Assembly: GCF_000485595.1 (NCBI RefSeq)
Contig: NW_014577268.1
Coordinates: 201,280 to 232,071, forward strand
Source of the DNA: Priapulus caudatus
Lineage: Eukaryota; Priapulida; Priapulimorpha; Priapulimorphida; Priapulidae
Length of the DNA: 30,792 bases
Direction of reading: 5' to 3'
Shown here: piece by piece, positions 18,627 through 28,159 of the stretch
Position numbering within the stretch: the first letter of the stretch is position 1
How the letters are laid out: the number at the start of each line of letters is the position of its first letter
Position numbers and translations under genes: made by a program
Notes under the pieces: generated by a model
Database searches by the model: none
What the model saw: the letters and a program-made list of their open reading frames with translations, nothing else
What the model was told of the DNA's origin: nothing

Positions 18627-19093
18627 CAGGCCCGTAGCCAGCTTTCTATTGGGGGGGGGGTTCGTTTTTCAATGTTGGCAATTTGCTCGGCAGGGGCGTG
18701 TACAGGATTTGTACCAGGGGGGTCTAACCGTAACCCATAGTTGCGAGCACGCGAAGGGGGGGTCTGGGGGGCCCTCCCCCAGAATTTTTTTTAAATTACA
18801 CCCCCTCAGATGCGTTTTCTGCGCGAGCAAGGGGGGTCCGGACTCCCTGGACCCCCCCTGTACACGCCCCTGCTCGGGCGCGAAGCGACCAGGCGAGGGA
18901 GCCAAGCGACCGAATGGGGGAGGGTGTGGGAGGGGGGTTTTCACTGTTCACCCTCCCGCACGATGGAGATTTTGCAATTATTACACTAAAATGGAGCGAC
19001 CTGAGGTGAAATTCTTGCAAATTTTCAAACAAAAATTTTTTTGGCTGGGGGGGTTCGTTCGAACCCCCTGAACCCCCCCTGGCTACGGGCATG
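18627..19093. mobile_element. MITE (outer) with 15-bp terminal repeats and ATATAG duplication
   Basis: The left terminus is CAGGCCCGTAGCCAG (18627-18641). The right terminus at 19079-19093 is its complement with one change. ATATAG abuts both ends (18621-18626 and 19094-19099). Subterminal G/C runs (GGGGGGTTCG) are also inverted. The CAG start is hAT-like, but a 6-bp duplication is not typical of hAT. The element is non-autonomous and interrupted by another MITE at 18691-18872. Confidence 0.75.
18691..18872. mobile_element. Nested MITE with CAGGGGCGTGTACAG termini
   Basis: 15-bp perfect terminal inverted repeats (18691-18705 and 18858-18872), internal GGGGGGTCT/AGACCCCCC-type inverted words, and CTCGG on both sides (18686-18690 and 18873-18877). 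The 182-bp element inserted into the outer MITE at 18627-19093, so it is the younger of the two. Frames crossing it are not genes. Confidence 0.75.
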
Positions 19094-19194
19094 ATATAGA
19101 ACCCTCACCCCCTTATGGATTGGAAAAAGTCCTCGGATTTGGGGCACAATATTTTTCAGACAATAAAGAAGAAAACTAAAAAGAAAAAGAAAAA

Positions 19195-19262
19195 GAACGG
19201 GCCCCTTGGCCCTCTGGGCCCTCGGGCATTGCCCGATTTGCCCGAGGGGCCAGTCCGACCCT
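19195..19262 (-). mobile_element. Terminus of a further MITE (CAGGGTCGGACTGG type)
   Basis: The minus strand from 19262 reads CAGGGTCGGACTGGCCCC, then GGGCAAATCGGGCAATGCCCG. This CAGGG-start terminus with internal GGGCC palindromes resembles hAT-type non-autonomous elements. The other end was not identified, so it may be a solitary end. An A-rich run precedes it (19140-19198). Confidence 0.45.
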
Positions 19263-19365
19263 GATTACACTGATCATATACGATCAAGAGCTAATAATAC
19301 GATCTCTGTGAACCAAAGACCGGAGGCACTATACGATCTTTGCTGTGAACATTGGTAGACCTGTG

Positions 19366-19379
19366 CTGCCATCTATTGG
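19366..19379 (-). promoter_or_regulatory. CTCF-like motif
   Basis: The minus strand reads CCAATAGATGGCAG, which fits the core CTCF consensus CCASYAGRKGGCRS at 13 of 14 positions. It lies in the intergenic stretch between the MITE cluster and the NIPSNAP gene. Single-motif evidence only. The rest of 19,265-19,735 has no gene signal apart from a TA repeat at 19702-19722. Confidence 0.25.
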
Positions 19380-19775
19380 GCGGTCGTTAATCTGCACGCG
19401 AGGTCAGGAATGGCGTTCGTACATCGTGCGTTAACAACAAGTTGTTTTGGTTCTAGCCAGGTGATTGTCGCTCATAATAATTGTTGTGGTCAATAGTTTT
19501 GCGAATAATCATAGTTTATATTGAGTTGGCCGGCCTCCAGGCTGGTAAACTCAACACATGGGCCGGATTTGCCGGCGAGGCGAGTTCACTACGGACCTTT
19601 CACAATAAAACGACAATATTATAGGCCTATACAGTACTGTAGACCCTATATGCTATAGATACAATAATGTAACCCAAACACAGGGGTAGGGTGCATATAT
19701 ATCACACATATATATATATATATTCCAATTTCCTGCAGTGAACCTATTCTTAACACATAAGAGTATGTGTCAGTA

Positions 19776-19861
19776 TAGCTCTAGTACTATAGCCCGCAGG
19801 ATTGCTGCCGCAGGCGCCTGGGACTGCGGCAGCGATCCTGCGGGCTATAGTACTAGAGCTA
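19776..19861. mobile_element. Foldback element with 9-bp flanking duplication
   Basis: Arms of 38 bp (19776-19813 and 19824-19861) are complementary with one mismatch, around a 10-base loop. GTGTCAGTA lies immediately outside both ends (19767-19775 and 19862-19870), as expected for a 9-bp target-site duplication; 9-bp duplications are typical of Mutator-like elements. It lies just upstream of the NIPSNAP candidate start at 19880, so it may fall in the 5' UTR or promoter. Confidence 0.8.
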
Positions 19862-19879
19862 GTGTCAGTATAGGATACT

Positions 19880-21648
19880 ATGCGCAGAATAAGCATAGCT
19901 ATATACACCTCTGCAGTAGAAGCACCTCCAGTTGACTTCCCCTCTTCTTCCTCGTGCTTCGTACCTGAATGCAGTCGCACTGATTATCCTCGTTGTCAGG
20001 CAGCGCTTGGATGTGGCAGACGGCTGGTCCGCTGCCTGTCGTCGGCGGCGACCGAGTTGGCGCCGGTGTCGTCGTCGTCGTTGGGCAAGGTATACGAGCT
20101 GCGCACGTACGACGTCAAGCCGAAGCGAATGACAGAGTTCCTGGAGATGACGGCTCGTGAGATACATCTGAGACTCGCTGTAGCCAAGTGCCTTGGATAC
20201 TGGGTCTGTCAGTTTGGAGCCATCAACCAGACAGTGCACCTGTGGGAGTTCGGTGAGATGATTCCCACGCGGCAAACCTTGGACGACTCTGCTGTTTCCT
20301 TGAGCCTAGTGCAGACCTGCGACTTTTTCATGCAACTCGACAGCGATTCTAGAGTCACTGTAAAAATTCTGTGAAATGCTTTCACCAATTCATCAGATGT
20401 ATAAACCTCCGTTCAGAACTCTGCTTCTGTATTTTGTTGTCGAGAATGTATTGCTGGGTAAGATATATATACTCCGCATAGTGACATATATATTACACAT
20501 ATGCGCTGCATTATAGCCACCCATTTTTCGTTTTCCTTGCCATCTTTTTTTCCCCCCGGGCTTAATTTCCACGCTGTTGCTAATTGTTAGTTTGTGTGTT
20601 TGCATCTCAGATTGCTACGCGCATCGTGCAGAATCCAGGGTAGCGATGATGCAGAGTAGCGAACTGGTGGAAAGATTCCTGACACCAGTAATGCAGATGG
20701 TCAACAAGCAGCACAGCCAGATGCTCAGACTACTACCGGGGACCAGCCTCAACTGCCCAGCTAAACCTGGTGGTAAGCCAGTTTACATAGTCTGGAGATA
20801 TATGACCATCCAAATTACGCAGCCAGCTTTGGCAAGGTTGGTCGTAATATGTGAGATCATTCCAATACCGGAAGGTTCTTCATTCATTGGTTCTTGTGTG
20901 CATAATTGCAGGTGCTTACGAGTTAGTCAGTCTGTGCATGAAGTCTTCACCCACCGTGTGGCTGCCAAAAGCTGCAGAGATGGTACCAGCATGTAACTCC
21001 GTTGTACATACGTCAGGTGCCAGTGTTGTTGCGGCATTCAAAACCGAATTCGGACCACTAAACGAATGTATGTACTACTTACATTCATTTATTTGTTTAT
21101 TTATTTACTTAGTCATGTTTGATCGAGGACACCTTGTCCGTGTAATTAATGATGTACAGTTTGCTCTCACTGGTTCTACCTGTCAAGATCGTGCAAACGT
21201 GGATTATTAAATTGGGATTATTTGTTGTACACATTGTCGGTATGTTTTAGGCATCTTTCTCCTGCACTACCCTTCATTTGACATGCACCTGCAGTATGCT
21301 GAAGCTATAATGTCTAATGATGAGTGCTTCAAGTTAGGTATGTAAGATTATTTATTCAACTGCTCAACTGCTATATTTCTCTCACTGCCCCTCACTCTCT
21401 TTCTCCTGTCAAAAATTCTGTAGTACTATCTAGATACTAGTAGATATCTATGATCTGGACTCTCTGCTAGCCATTGCTTGCTGGAATGTCGGAGGGACAT
21501 AACTGAAAGAATAGGGCCTACCAGTCGCCACCGTACCAGTGCTCTCATGTCCACGTCGTTTCCAGTTTCAAAGTTTGCCAACATGGTCGCCGAGGGTCAC
21601 AATAAGGGCATGACACCATTCCCTGGCCTGCAGACGGCCATGCAGTGA
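19880..21648 (+). CDS. NIPSNAP-family protein (NIPSNAP3-like), mitochondrial, 5 exons
   Basis: Exons are 19880-20252, 20611-20772, 20912-21067, 21251-21337 and 21566-21648. All introns are GT..AG and all junctions are phase 1, giving 286 residues. The first NIPSNAP repeat shows VYELRTYDVKP, EFLE, LGYW and HLWEF, continuing across the junction as DCYAHRAESR. The second shows AYELVSLCMK, FKTEFGPLNE and FLLHYPS. This order and spacing match vertebrate NIPSNAP3 (about 247 residues). NIPSNAPs are mitochondrial proteins; NIPSNAP1/2 act as mitophagy signals, while NIPSNAP3 function is unclear. The region before residue 50 is Arg/Ser-rich (RRLVRCLSS), as in a targeting peptide. The start is uncertain: ATG 19880 has A at -3, but TTATCCTCGTTGTCAG ending at 19999 is a good acceptor, so an upstream first exon joined at 20000 in phase 0 is possible. 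Confidence 0.85.
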
Positions 21649-21764
21649 TACAAGGGCCGTTCTGCCACCACCGTCACGACAGCAACTAGTGCCTTACCTG
21701 CCCTATTGACACTGGGGACGTCCTCAAAGGTGAGGAAGTCAGGGGAGGGTGTTACGCCGTGGAG

Positions 21765-22060
21765 ACTAAAGAGTTATACTAAGTCGTGAAGTGAAGTGTG
21801 TTTGATAGGAGAATTCATGCCGTGTGCATATCTTTACATTGGGTTGTAAAGTGCTGCGTTGAAAGGGGAATTATCAAATTATGTACGAATAATTTGAGCA
21901 CGCCCTGGGTAAATATAGTTATATACTCAGTCATGAAGTGAAATGCATTTGACAGTGTCGTCTGTTTGACAGAAAAAATTCACGCCGTATGCGAATCTAC
22001 TGTAGAAGGTACTGCGTCAGAAAGGTAGTTATTAAATTATACACGAATAGTTGTGTTGCA
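21765..22060. repeat. Diverged tandem duplication in the NIPSNAP 3' UTR
   Basis: About 21765-21892 and 21916-22050 share GTGAAGTGAA, ATTCATGCCGT/ATTCACGCCGT, CTGCGT and TAT(C/T)AAATTAT followed by ACGAATA in the same order, with substitutions and indels. This is an old local duplication with a period of roughly 150 bp. Confidence 0.65.
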
Positions 22061-22272
22061 TGAGAACGATCCCATCCCTAGCAAAATGTTTCACCAAGCG
22101 CGAATAGTTATGCTATATGGAAAACGTTGCATTAGACGCGTATCAGCATATGTGAAACTAGACGTAGCGTTGCGACGCAAGTGAAATATTATGCGATGTG
22201 TAGGAAAAGATCTAGCATAGCTGTAGTCTTACGCAGTGTATGATGTACGCGACACTTCGTATGTGACGAGCT

Positions 22273-22278
22273 AATAAA
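22273..22278 (+). other. Candidate polyadenylation signal (AATAAA) for the NIPSNAP gene
   Basis: AATAAA lies 625 bases after the stop codon, followed within 30 bases by a GT-rich segment (TTGTGATG, GGTGTCTTTG). This is a plausible end of the 3' UTR. Downstream, 22300-23050 holds only a 17-bp-arm hairpin at 22698-22737 (TCAAGAGTACATAATAG and its complement with one mismatch). Confidence 0.45.
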
Positions 22279-23073
22279 AGCAATTGTGATGTTATAATAC
22301 ACTGGTGTCTTTGCTTGCTCTACAATACATGTCTGTGCGTGTCTTTCCTATATTACGTGCACCTATATAATTCACTGCGGTGACTGCGTTATCAGTGGCA
22401 GTAACGTATTGGAAAACAAATCAATGCAAGTGTGTAAGTACACGAGCCCCGTTTTTTCTAACGATCAAGGGAGATGAACTAGGAAATATACGGAAGGGAT
22501 ACACCAGTACGTGAGATGCGTCATATGATACCAGACGATATATCTTTGTAATTCCCAAGCAAAATCCCATGTACTGTGTTCGTATGTTGCTATGTTCGCT
22601 GATTGGATGTCCGGGTTGTGTGCTCTCAACTAACACACGCGCGATCAAAGTTTATTCAATGTGTCCGGTATATATTTGCTGTAGTGCTACTGGTAGGTCA
22701 AGAGTACATAATAGAGATCGCTATTATGTGCTCTTGATGTAGGTACAGGTATGTGTGGTATATTAGTAGGGCCACGCGATGAGCGTGCTCACTGTGAGGT
22801 CGGGACATGACAGCCAGCGATACATACGTAGTGACACAAGCTGAATATCTTGCCGAGAAATCTCTGAATAGCTTGTGAAACGCTCTTCTGCATAACGAAT
22901 TCGACTCTGCTCAAGGGAAAATCAGGTTTCGTCCCCGTGCGATATTTACAAAAACGTTAACAATATCATCGTCAACAACGACAACAACAAACAAGAATAA
23001 CTATTACTAAGTTAGTCGTGGCGACAGACCCAGCGCACCGACCAACAGAGAGACAGTGCAGAGTCGCGTTGCC

Positions 23074-24322
23074 ATGGCAGCGGAGGCTGGGACCGCGGCA
23101 TCGTCGGCAGCGCGGGTGTACCGTCGGCGCGTGCGCTGGTTGAACTGCCTGACGTGTTTCGCGGCCGCAGCCACGGGAGTCATGCTCATCTGCTTCGTTG
23201 TCTTCTACGGCGGGCCAGCCGTGGCGCCCTCTGCACCGTCGGAGGTCGACAACCTTTGGCATACGGTGCGCAGACTCGAGGAGACGGTCTCGCAGATGAA
23301 GATGCGCCATGATGTGAAGCTCCGGAGGGGAGCGCAGCCCCACTCAGGTGAGCAGCGTGTGTATCAGAACGAGTCAGCTACCTGTAGCAGTTCTAGCAGG
23401 AGTCACCACCTTCCCCACGCCCCGCGCACCCCACTTCCTCCCCCCCTCACCTCGTGTGTCCCCACCTCTTCCCTCACACACGTGCACCCCCACCTCCTCC
23501 CTCACACCACGTGCGTGGTCCTCCTCTCTCACACCACGTGCTTAGTCCTCTTCTTCCTTCACACCATGTGCGTGGTCAACCTCCTCTCTCACACCACGTG
23601 CATGGTACCTCCTCCCTCACACCACGTGCGTAGTCCTCCTCCTCCCTCACACCACGTGCATCCCACCTCCTCCCTCACACCACGTGCGTAGTCCTCCTCC
23701 CTCACACCACGTGCGTGGTCCTCCTCCTCCCTCACACCACGTGCGTGGTCCACCTCCTCCCTCACACCACGTGCATCTCTCCTCCCCCCTCACACTACGT
23801 GCGTGGTCCTCCACCTCCCTCACACCACGTGCATCTCTCCTCCTCCCTCACACCACGTGCGTGGTCCTCCTCCTCCCTCACACCACGTGCTTGGTCCTCC
23901 TCCTCCTCCCTCACACCACGTGTTTGGTCCTTCTCCCACCTCCCTCACACCACGTGCGTGTGTCCCCACCTCTTCCCTCACACCACGTGCGTGGTCCACC
24001 TCCTCCCTCACACCACGTGCGTGGTCCTCCTCCCTCACACCACGTGCACCCCCATCTCCTCCCTTACACACGTGCACCCCCACCTCCTCCCTCACACCAC
24101 GTGCGTGGTCCTCCTCTCTCACACTGTCTCGCGTAGTCCTGCTCCCACTTCTTTCTTCGTATAAACAGACCCGCCCTATATATAAAGTGACGACGCTACA
24201 CCAGTCCTACGCTGTTTGCAGGTAATAAGCCGTCAGCCTACGAGTACAGCGTACGTGAAGAGGATGGCCTGAGAGATTTGTGGCTCTACCTGCGGCACAG
24301 GCTGGTCGTCCTCGAGCATCAG
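23074..24322 (+). CDS. 5' end of a type II single-pass membrane protein gene (two exons, partial)
   Basis: ATG 23074 sits in GCCATGG, an ideal start context. Exon 1 (23074-23347) ends TCAG followed by GTGAGC. Exon 2 (24222-24322) follows TTTGCAG and ends CAG followed by GTGAAA. Joined (phase 1), they encode 125 residues. A short basic cytoplasmic segment (RVYRRRVRWL, residues 14-23) precedes one hydrophobic segment (about 24-45), then Pro/Ala (PAVAPSAPS), a heptad-like helix (VDNLWHTVRRLEETVSQMKM) and, in exon 2, a second helix (LRDLWLYLRHRLVVLEHQ). The positive-inside rule gives an extracellular C-terminus with a coiled-coil stalk, as in type II ligands, collagens or lectins. The functional head is missing: later exons lie beyond or are lost in the disordered sequence after 24.9 kb. 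No family is assigned. Confidence 0.65.
23405..24130. repeat. 27-30 bp minisatellite with a CACGTG in nearly every unit
   Basis: About 24 tandem units of the form CCTCCCTCACACCACGTGCG, then TGGTCCTC. Variation is in the tail (CATCTCTC, TTAGTCC, ACCCCC) and in CTC copy number. CACGTG, the canonical E-box, is retained in roughly 20 units. It fills most of intron 1 of the membrane-protein gene. Open frames across it (SLTPRAWSSS-type repeats) are artefacts of the repeat. Confidence 0.9.
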
Positions 24323-24331
24323 GTGAAACAT

Positions 24332-24484
24332 GAATGAATAATTTCATCGGATCTCTATAGTTCACATGCTAATAAAGTTTATCTCAGCCTGATCGCGGAA
24401 GTCTATCGGAGAGAGGGACGAACATTTCGTCAGTGTAAGTTATTTTTAACTTAATTTGGATCTAACTGAGATAAACGTTATTAG
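24332..24484. mobile_element. 153-bp insertion that duplicated a splice donor; contains 22-bp inverted repeats
   Basis: GCATCAGGTGAAACAT occurs at 24316-24331, spanning the exon 2 donor (CAG|GTGAAA), and again at 24484-24499. The segment between them has inverted repeats ATGCTAATAAAGTTTATCTC (24366-24387) and its complement (24466-24487, one mismatch). The right repeat overlaps the second copy of the duplication; the left one lies 34 bp inside. This looks like a short transposon insertion with a roughly 16-bp duplication. Confidence 0.65.
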
Positions 24485-24897
24485 CATCAGGTGAAACATC
24501 TCTCTTGCCATGCGCCTGCTTTGTTTATATTACGAGATTTTTGCTCAGAAATGCTCAAAATATAGCGAAATATAGTCTCACATCACAGCGGATATATCAC
24601 TGATTATAGTAACTTAAAAAAACACCAAGATTTTATACAGTTATAGCATCAAAAATTGGATATGAACACATCGTAGCACACTGAAATTTTATCGTGCCGC
24701 GAATGTTTCAATTTGTAATTTGTTGGTGCAAACGAGATTTTGCGACAGACGTGTAAGTCTATGAACGATAGCTGGCGTTAGTAGCGCTACTAACTGGTCC
24801 GCGATTACAAGAAAAGGCTCGCTGGACGATCTGCAGCCGGATATACGCGCGAAGCGCGAACAGCGCCGCCTCGCGGCGCCTTTTGATCGAAATCGCT

Positions 24898-24898
24898 N
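24898..24898. other. Single unresolved base (N)
   Basis: The only N in the window. It marks the boundary between ordinary single-copy sequence and the repeat-dense, indel-rich sequence that continues to the window end, so it may be an assembly join. 24,500-25,600 shows no gene. GC-rich open frames on the minus strand across 24,690-25,120 (Ala/Arg-rich) match nothing I recognise. Confidence 0.8.
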
Positions 24899-25639
24899 GT
24901 AGCAGGTCCCGCGATGCCACAAGCAGCGGCCGCTGCCCGTGTAGGGGCGCCAGCGCCGTGCCGCAGGTCCCTGCTTAGCGGCTGCTGCCGCCTGCCGCCT
25001 TCTGCTGGTGTCGGCTGCGCTTCTGGCGCAGGTGTCCTGCGATGCTTGATTGCGCAGCGCGCAGGCCAACGCAGGTTGCAAGCGGCGACGTTGCGAAAGA
25101 TGGTGTTCATCGTTCATTTGCACCGCCTGTTTGCTGTGATCCGTGACAATGTCAAGTGGTGGGCGTTAATACGCGCCGAACAGGTTGTTAGAGCCGGGGC
25201 AGTATGCTGACAAGGACTTCCCCGGCATAATGCACATTTAAGGGCGCGAAACAAATTGTAGACGTCGCCGGCTCGCGTACAAGCCGCGACATAAAATCAG
25301 TTACGAACCAGGCCGCTCATTCAACGGCGTCGTCTGATCAAAGTACACGCGTTTAGTATGAGAGCCGCTTCTACTTAATAGTGCGCTGTACGAACAAAGT
25401 AATACGGCACTGAATTTCTCAACTACAATAGCAAGACTAAGACTGCTAGCGGCATACACTGCACATCTGCTCTGAGCCGTAAAAGCCTATCTTAGCAGGC
25501 CGGTATGGATTAACTAATTGGCCAGTGATAAGTTACGGAGTGCTGCATCATTGAAATTTGCGGATGCCTTACCGCTAATCAACATGACCGATAGGGTGCC
25601 GCGCCCCATCTTACATGACGTTTTCCTGTAAACTCTGCC

Positions 25640-25890
25640 CTTTAGCGCAGTCAGCCCTATATTGCGCGAGTGCGCAACAACTTCGCTCTGCCCATCACAG
25701 CTATCAAGTGATTGGCCATTCTAGCCACACAACTGGGCTGCATGCGTTTCGTTACAACCTTCGGGTGGCAACAAACCCGTCTGCCATCACAGCGTATCAG
25801 TGATTGGCCCATCTAGCCACACTGGCCTGCCATGCGTTTCGCTTACACCTTTGGAGGTGGCAAGCAAACCCGTCTGCCATCCACAGCTAT
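25640..25890 (-). repeat. 84-bp tandem units, left arm
   Basis: About 2.5 degenerate copies of the unit CATCACAGCTATCAGTGATT, then GGCCATTCTAGCCACAC and GCATGCGTTTCGTTACA. They are inverted relative to the array at 30481-30780. Extra bases inside copies (for example in ACCTTTGGAGGTGGCAAGC) make them 85-95 bp long. Confidence 0.8.
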
Positions 25891-27330
25891 TCGCGCCTGT
25901 AATGCGTAGTTTCGTCGTTGAGGGTTCGACGAAAGAGCCTGTGCGCGACCAGCCGTCCCTGACGCGTTGGTCGACGGGCTGTCGCTGTCATGCGGCGAAC
26001 GATAAGAGCGCTCTGTGTTAACCAGGCGTCCCTGACCATTTGGGGCGTGACCACGTGGCGTTTCGACCATAGCACGGTTCTCATCGCATCCCATATAAAG
26101 AATCGCGATATTGCGAGATTAGAGATTCCACACATGTACATCGGAAGCTTACGTGTTTGGCCTTGCGCCTTACTACCAAAGCTGGCTGGTGGAGCAAGAT
26201 GTCTCTCGGCACCACGTGCTATAGCTACCGGGCCCTGCCAAACGGGGGCTCAGTTAAAAAAATAAACGGCGGGTCTCCTATTTCAAAGGACTGAACCCTT
26301 GCAGCGCCTACCTTAAGGCGCGCTTACTTACGCACTGTGATTGCCACTGTAGTGTCCTGCTGATCGCAGCGAAGCTGAGCGTGCAAGCGTACAGTAGGCC
26401 GTGAGTACTGGTGCTTTGAGCGCTATGAAATCGTCATACCATCCCTGCATTGCTAAATTGCTACCGCACGGCATAGCCGGAAGCGTCGCCAGGCCGTAGC
26501 TAGTCTGTGCTCTCGCTCTGACCACCACAAAGCGCGTATCGTCGTTGTTGGTGTGCTTCGAGCCATCAGTGTGCAGGTCCGGTTCGTGATACAAGCGCTA
26601 ATGAAACGTGCAGCGCCACTCGGCCGTTGAGGGTTGGGAGGCCCCAGCTACGGGTGAAGCCAGTACCCTTTGCCGTGCTATGGTGTGAGGCATACTCGCC
26701 AAGCGGTGATCGCAGGTGGTGGTACTGATTGCATGCAGGTATGAAGTGACATCGGCGCGTTGCGCGCTCAGAAAAACAACCCAGAAAGCACCGCTGCTTG
26801 CTTAAGCGTTGTAATGACCGCCTCGCCGCGATGGCCGTAAGGCCGTAATGGCATGGCCGTAATGGCCGCTAATCTGTCCAGTCGCATTAACACAGATGAC
26901 TGCATTCATCTGCATGAACGATGAAGCCCAATAGTCTGCTCGTGCGTGTCTCTGTCTTCAAAATGTCGGCTAGGCTGGCTCTGTTGTTTCAGTCCGTTGA
27001 GTTTTGATTGAGCCGCCGTATCGCCATTAGGCAATGCAGAGATTGATAAGAATTGTCGCCATACAAGCTGCGACGAGCTGAAAGAACTTTGTCGGCCTAC
27101 CAGCTGCGCTTTAGCTTCCCACCATGCCTGCGCCGAAAATTGTTAAGCGCATCGCTGCCGCGAAACGGGGGGTTATGCCGCACGAACGTGCTCGTTAGCG
27201 AGCATTAGGGGTAGATTATTCGCAGCTAAGAATGATATTCAATTTGCGCACGCGTCTCACACGCGTTTCGCAGACCAGCTCGTACACCACACACACAGGC
27301 AATACGCACACGCACGCGCCGATGCGCACC
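25650..27330. repeat. Left arm of a very large imperfect inverted repeat
   Basis: This stretch is the reverse complement of about 29,000-30,792, in collinear order. Examples: 26802-26825 is the exact complement of 29680-29704; the GGCCGTAATGGCC block at 26828-26868 pairs with 29634-29676; 26130-26142 pairs with 30285-30297; the unit at 25650-25890 pairs with the tandem array at 30490-30792; and 27251-27299 pairs with 29044-29094. The arms differ by many one-base indels and by tandem copy number. Reading frames are broken by these indels and no gene is supported. Confidence 0.85.
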
Positions 27331-27430
27331 CACGCGTTGCAGCGTACACCCACACACACACGCGCACACCACGCACACGCAGGCACGTTATACATGCGAC
27401 ACGCAGGCGAGTAATACACGCACCCGCAGG
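27280..27430. repeat. Degenerate (CA)n/(CACG)n tract
   Basis: CACACACA and CGCACGC words are interspersed with non-repeat bases. It sits at the inner edge of the left arm. 27,430-28,160 is the unique-looking left part of the spacer, with no gene that I recognise. Confidence 0.65.
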
Positions 27431-28159
27431 CCGAGATCACTCAATACTCGTCATAACGAATGGCAGCCATCCCTCAAGCGTGCAAACCATGTGCGGGAGT
27501 GCTGTCGATAACTAATGCGCGTAGCGCTGGATACCCGGCATAGCTCAGAAATCGCACGACAATGATGAATGACGTTCGGTGATACACAGCGACAGCGCTA
27601 ACTTAAACATAACGAGAGACTTAGACTTACCGGCAAGGGTGAGCTCTACTTACTCGGCGCTTCGCTCAATCGTCGTGGATGAAAACGCAGATCGATGACT
27701 GACACGATTGCTATTGTATTGCCGGCACGGTGATCGTACAAGCCGCGCTAGCATCGCGGAACGAGAATGCCTCACAATAACCCAGAAACGTTCGCTCTCA
27801 CGGCGACCCGCCAAAATGCTAACGCATGTTTTCTTACGTTACTTGAGTAGTTGCTATATAGCTGATGTCGTGGTGAACTCGTAGCCAAAAGACATTAGGT
27901 AAGAGACAAGTCAAAGAATATATACCATGACCTGCATGTTGCTTTAATTTAGATGCCTGAACCGTATTACACTACGGCTTACAAGTACCACAGCGCGGTT
28001 CCACGTGGTCTGAGCGTGGCGCGAGCATTCCGTCCGCATTTTCCTTGCTGCTCCGCCTTATATACGCCGGCACGCACCGCGAAAACCACGCATGCGCTCG
28101 CATGGCGCCGTCATTACTTCGGCAGCTCTAGCGGCTCGAGGGATAATTGCTATTATTGA

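Noticed and set aside
18391-19092. 226-codon forward and 98-codon reverse frames
   Set aside because: They cross the nested MITEs and a GT repeat; composition follows the G/C runs of the elements.
23345-24225. Repetitive protein of SLTPRA / PPPSHHVRG units
   Set aside because: It is the minisatellite inside an intron bounded by matching GTGAGC and TTTGCAG splice sites; several frames are open equally.
24689-25210. GC-rich open frames near the N on both strands
   Set aside because: Ala/Arg-rich, overlapping on opposite strands, interrupted by the N, and without any motif that I recognise.
26328-26594. TDGSK motif on the minus strand suggesting an RNase H domain
   Set aside because: Only one short motif; the rest of the frame does not follow RNase H, and it lies in the indel-ridden inverted-repeat arm.
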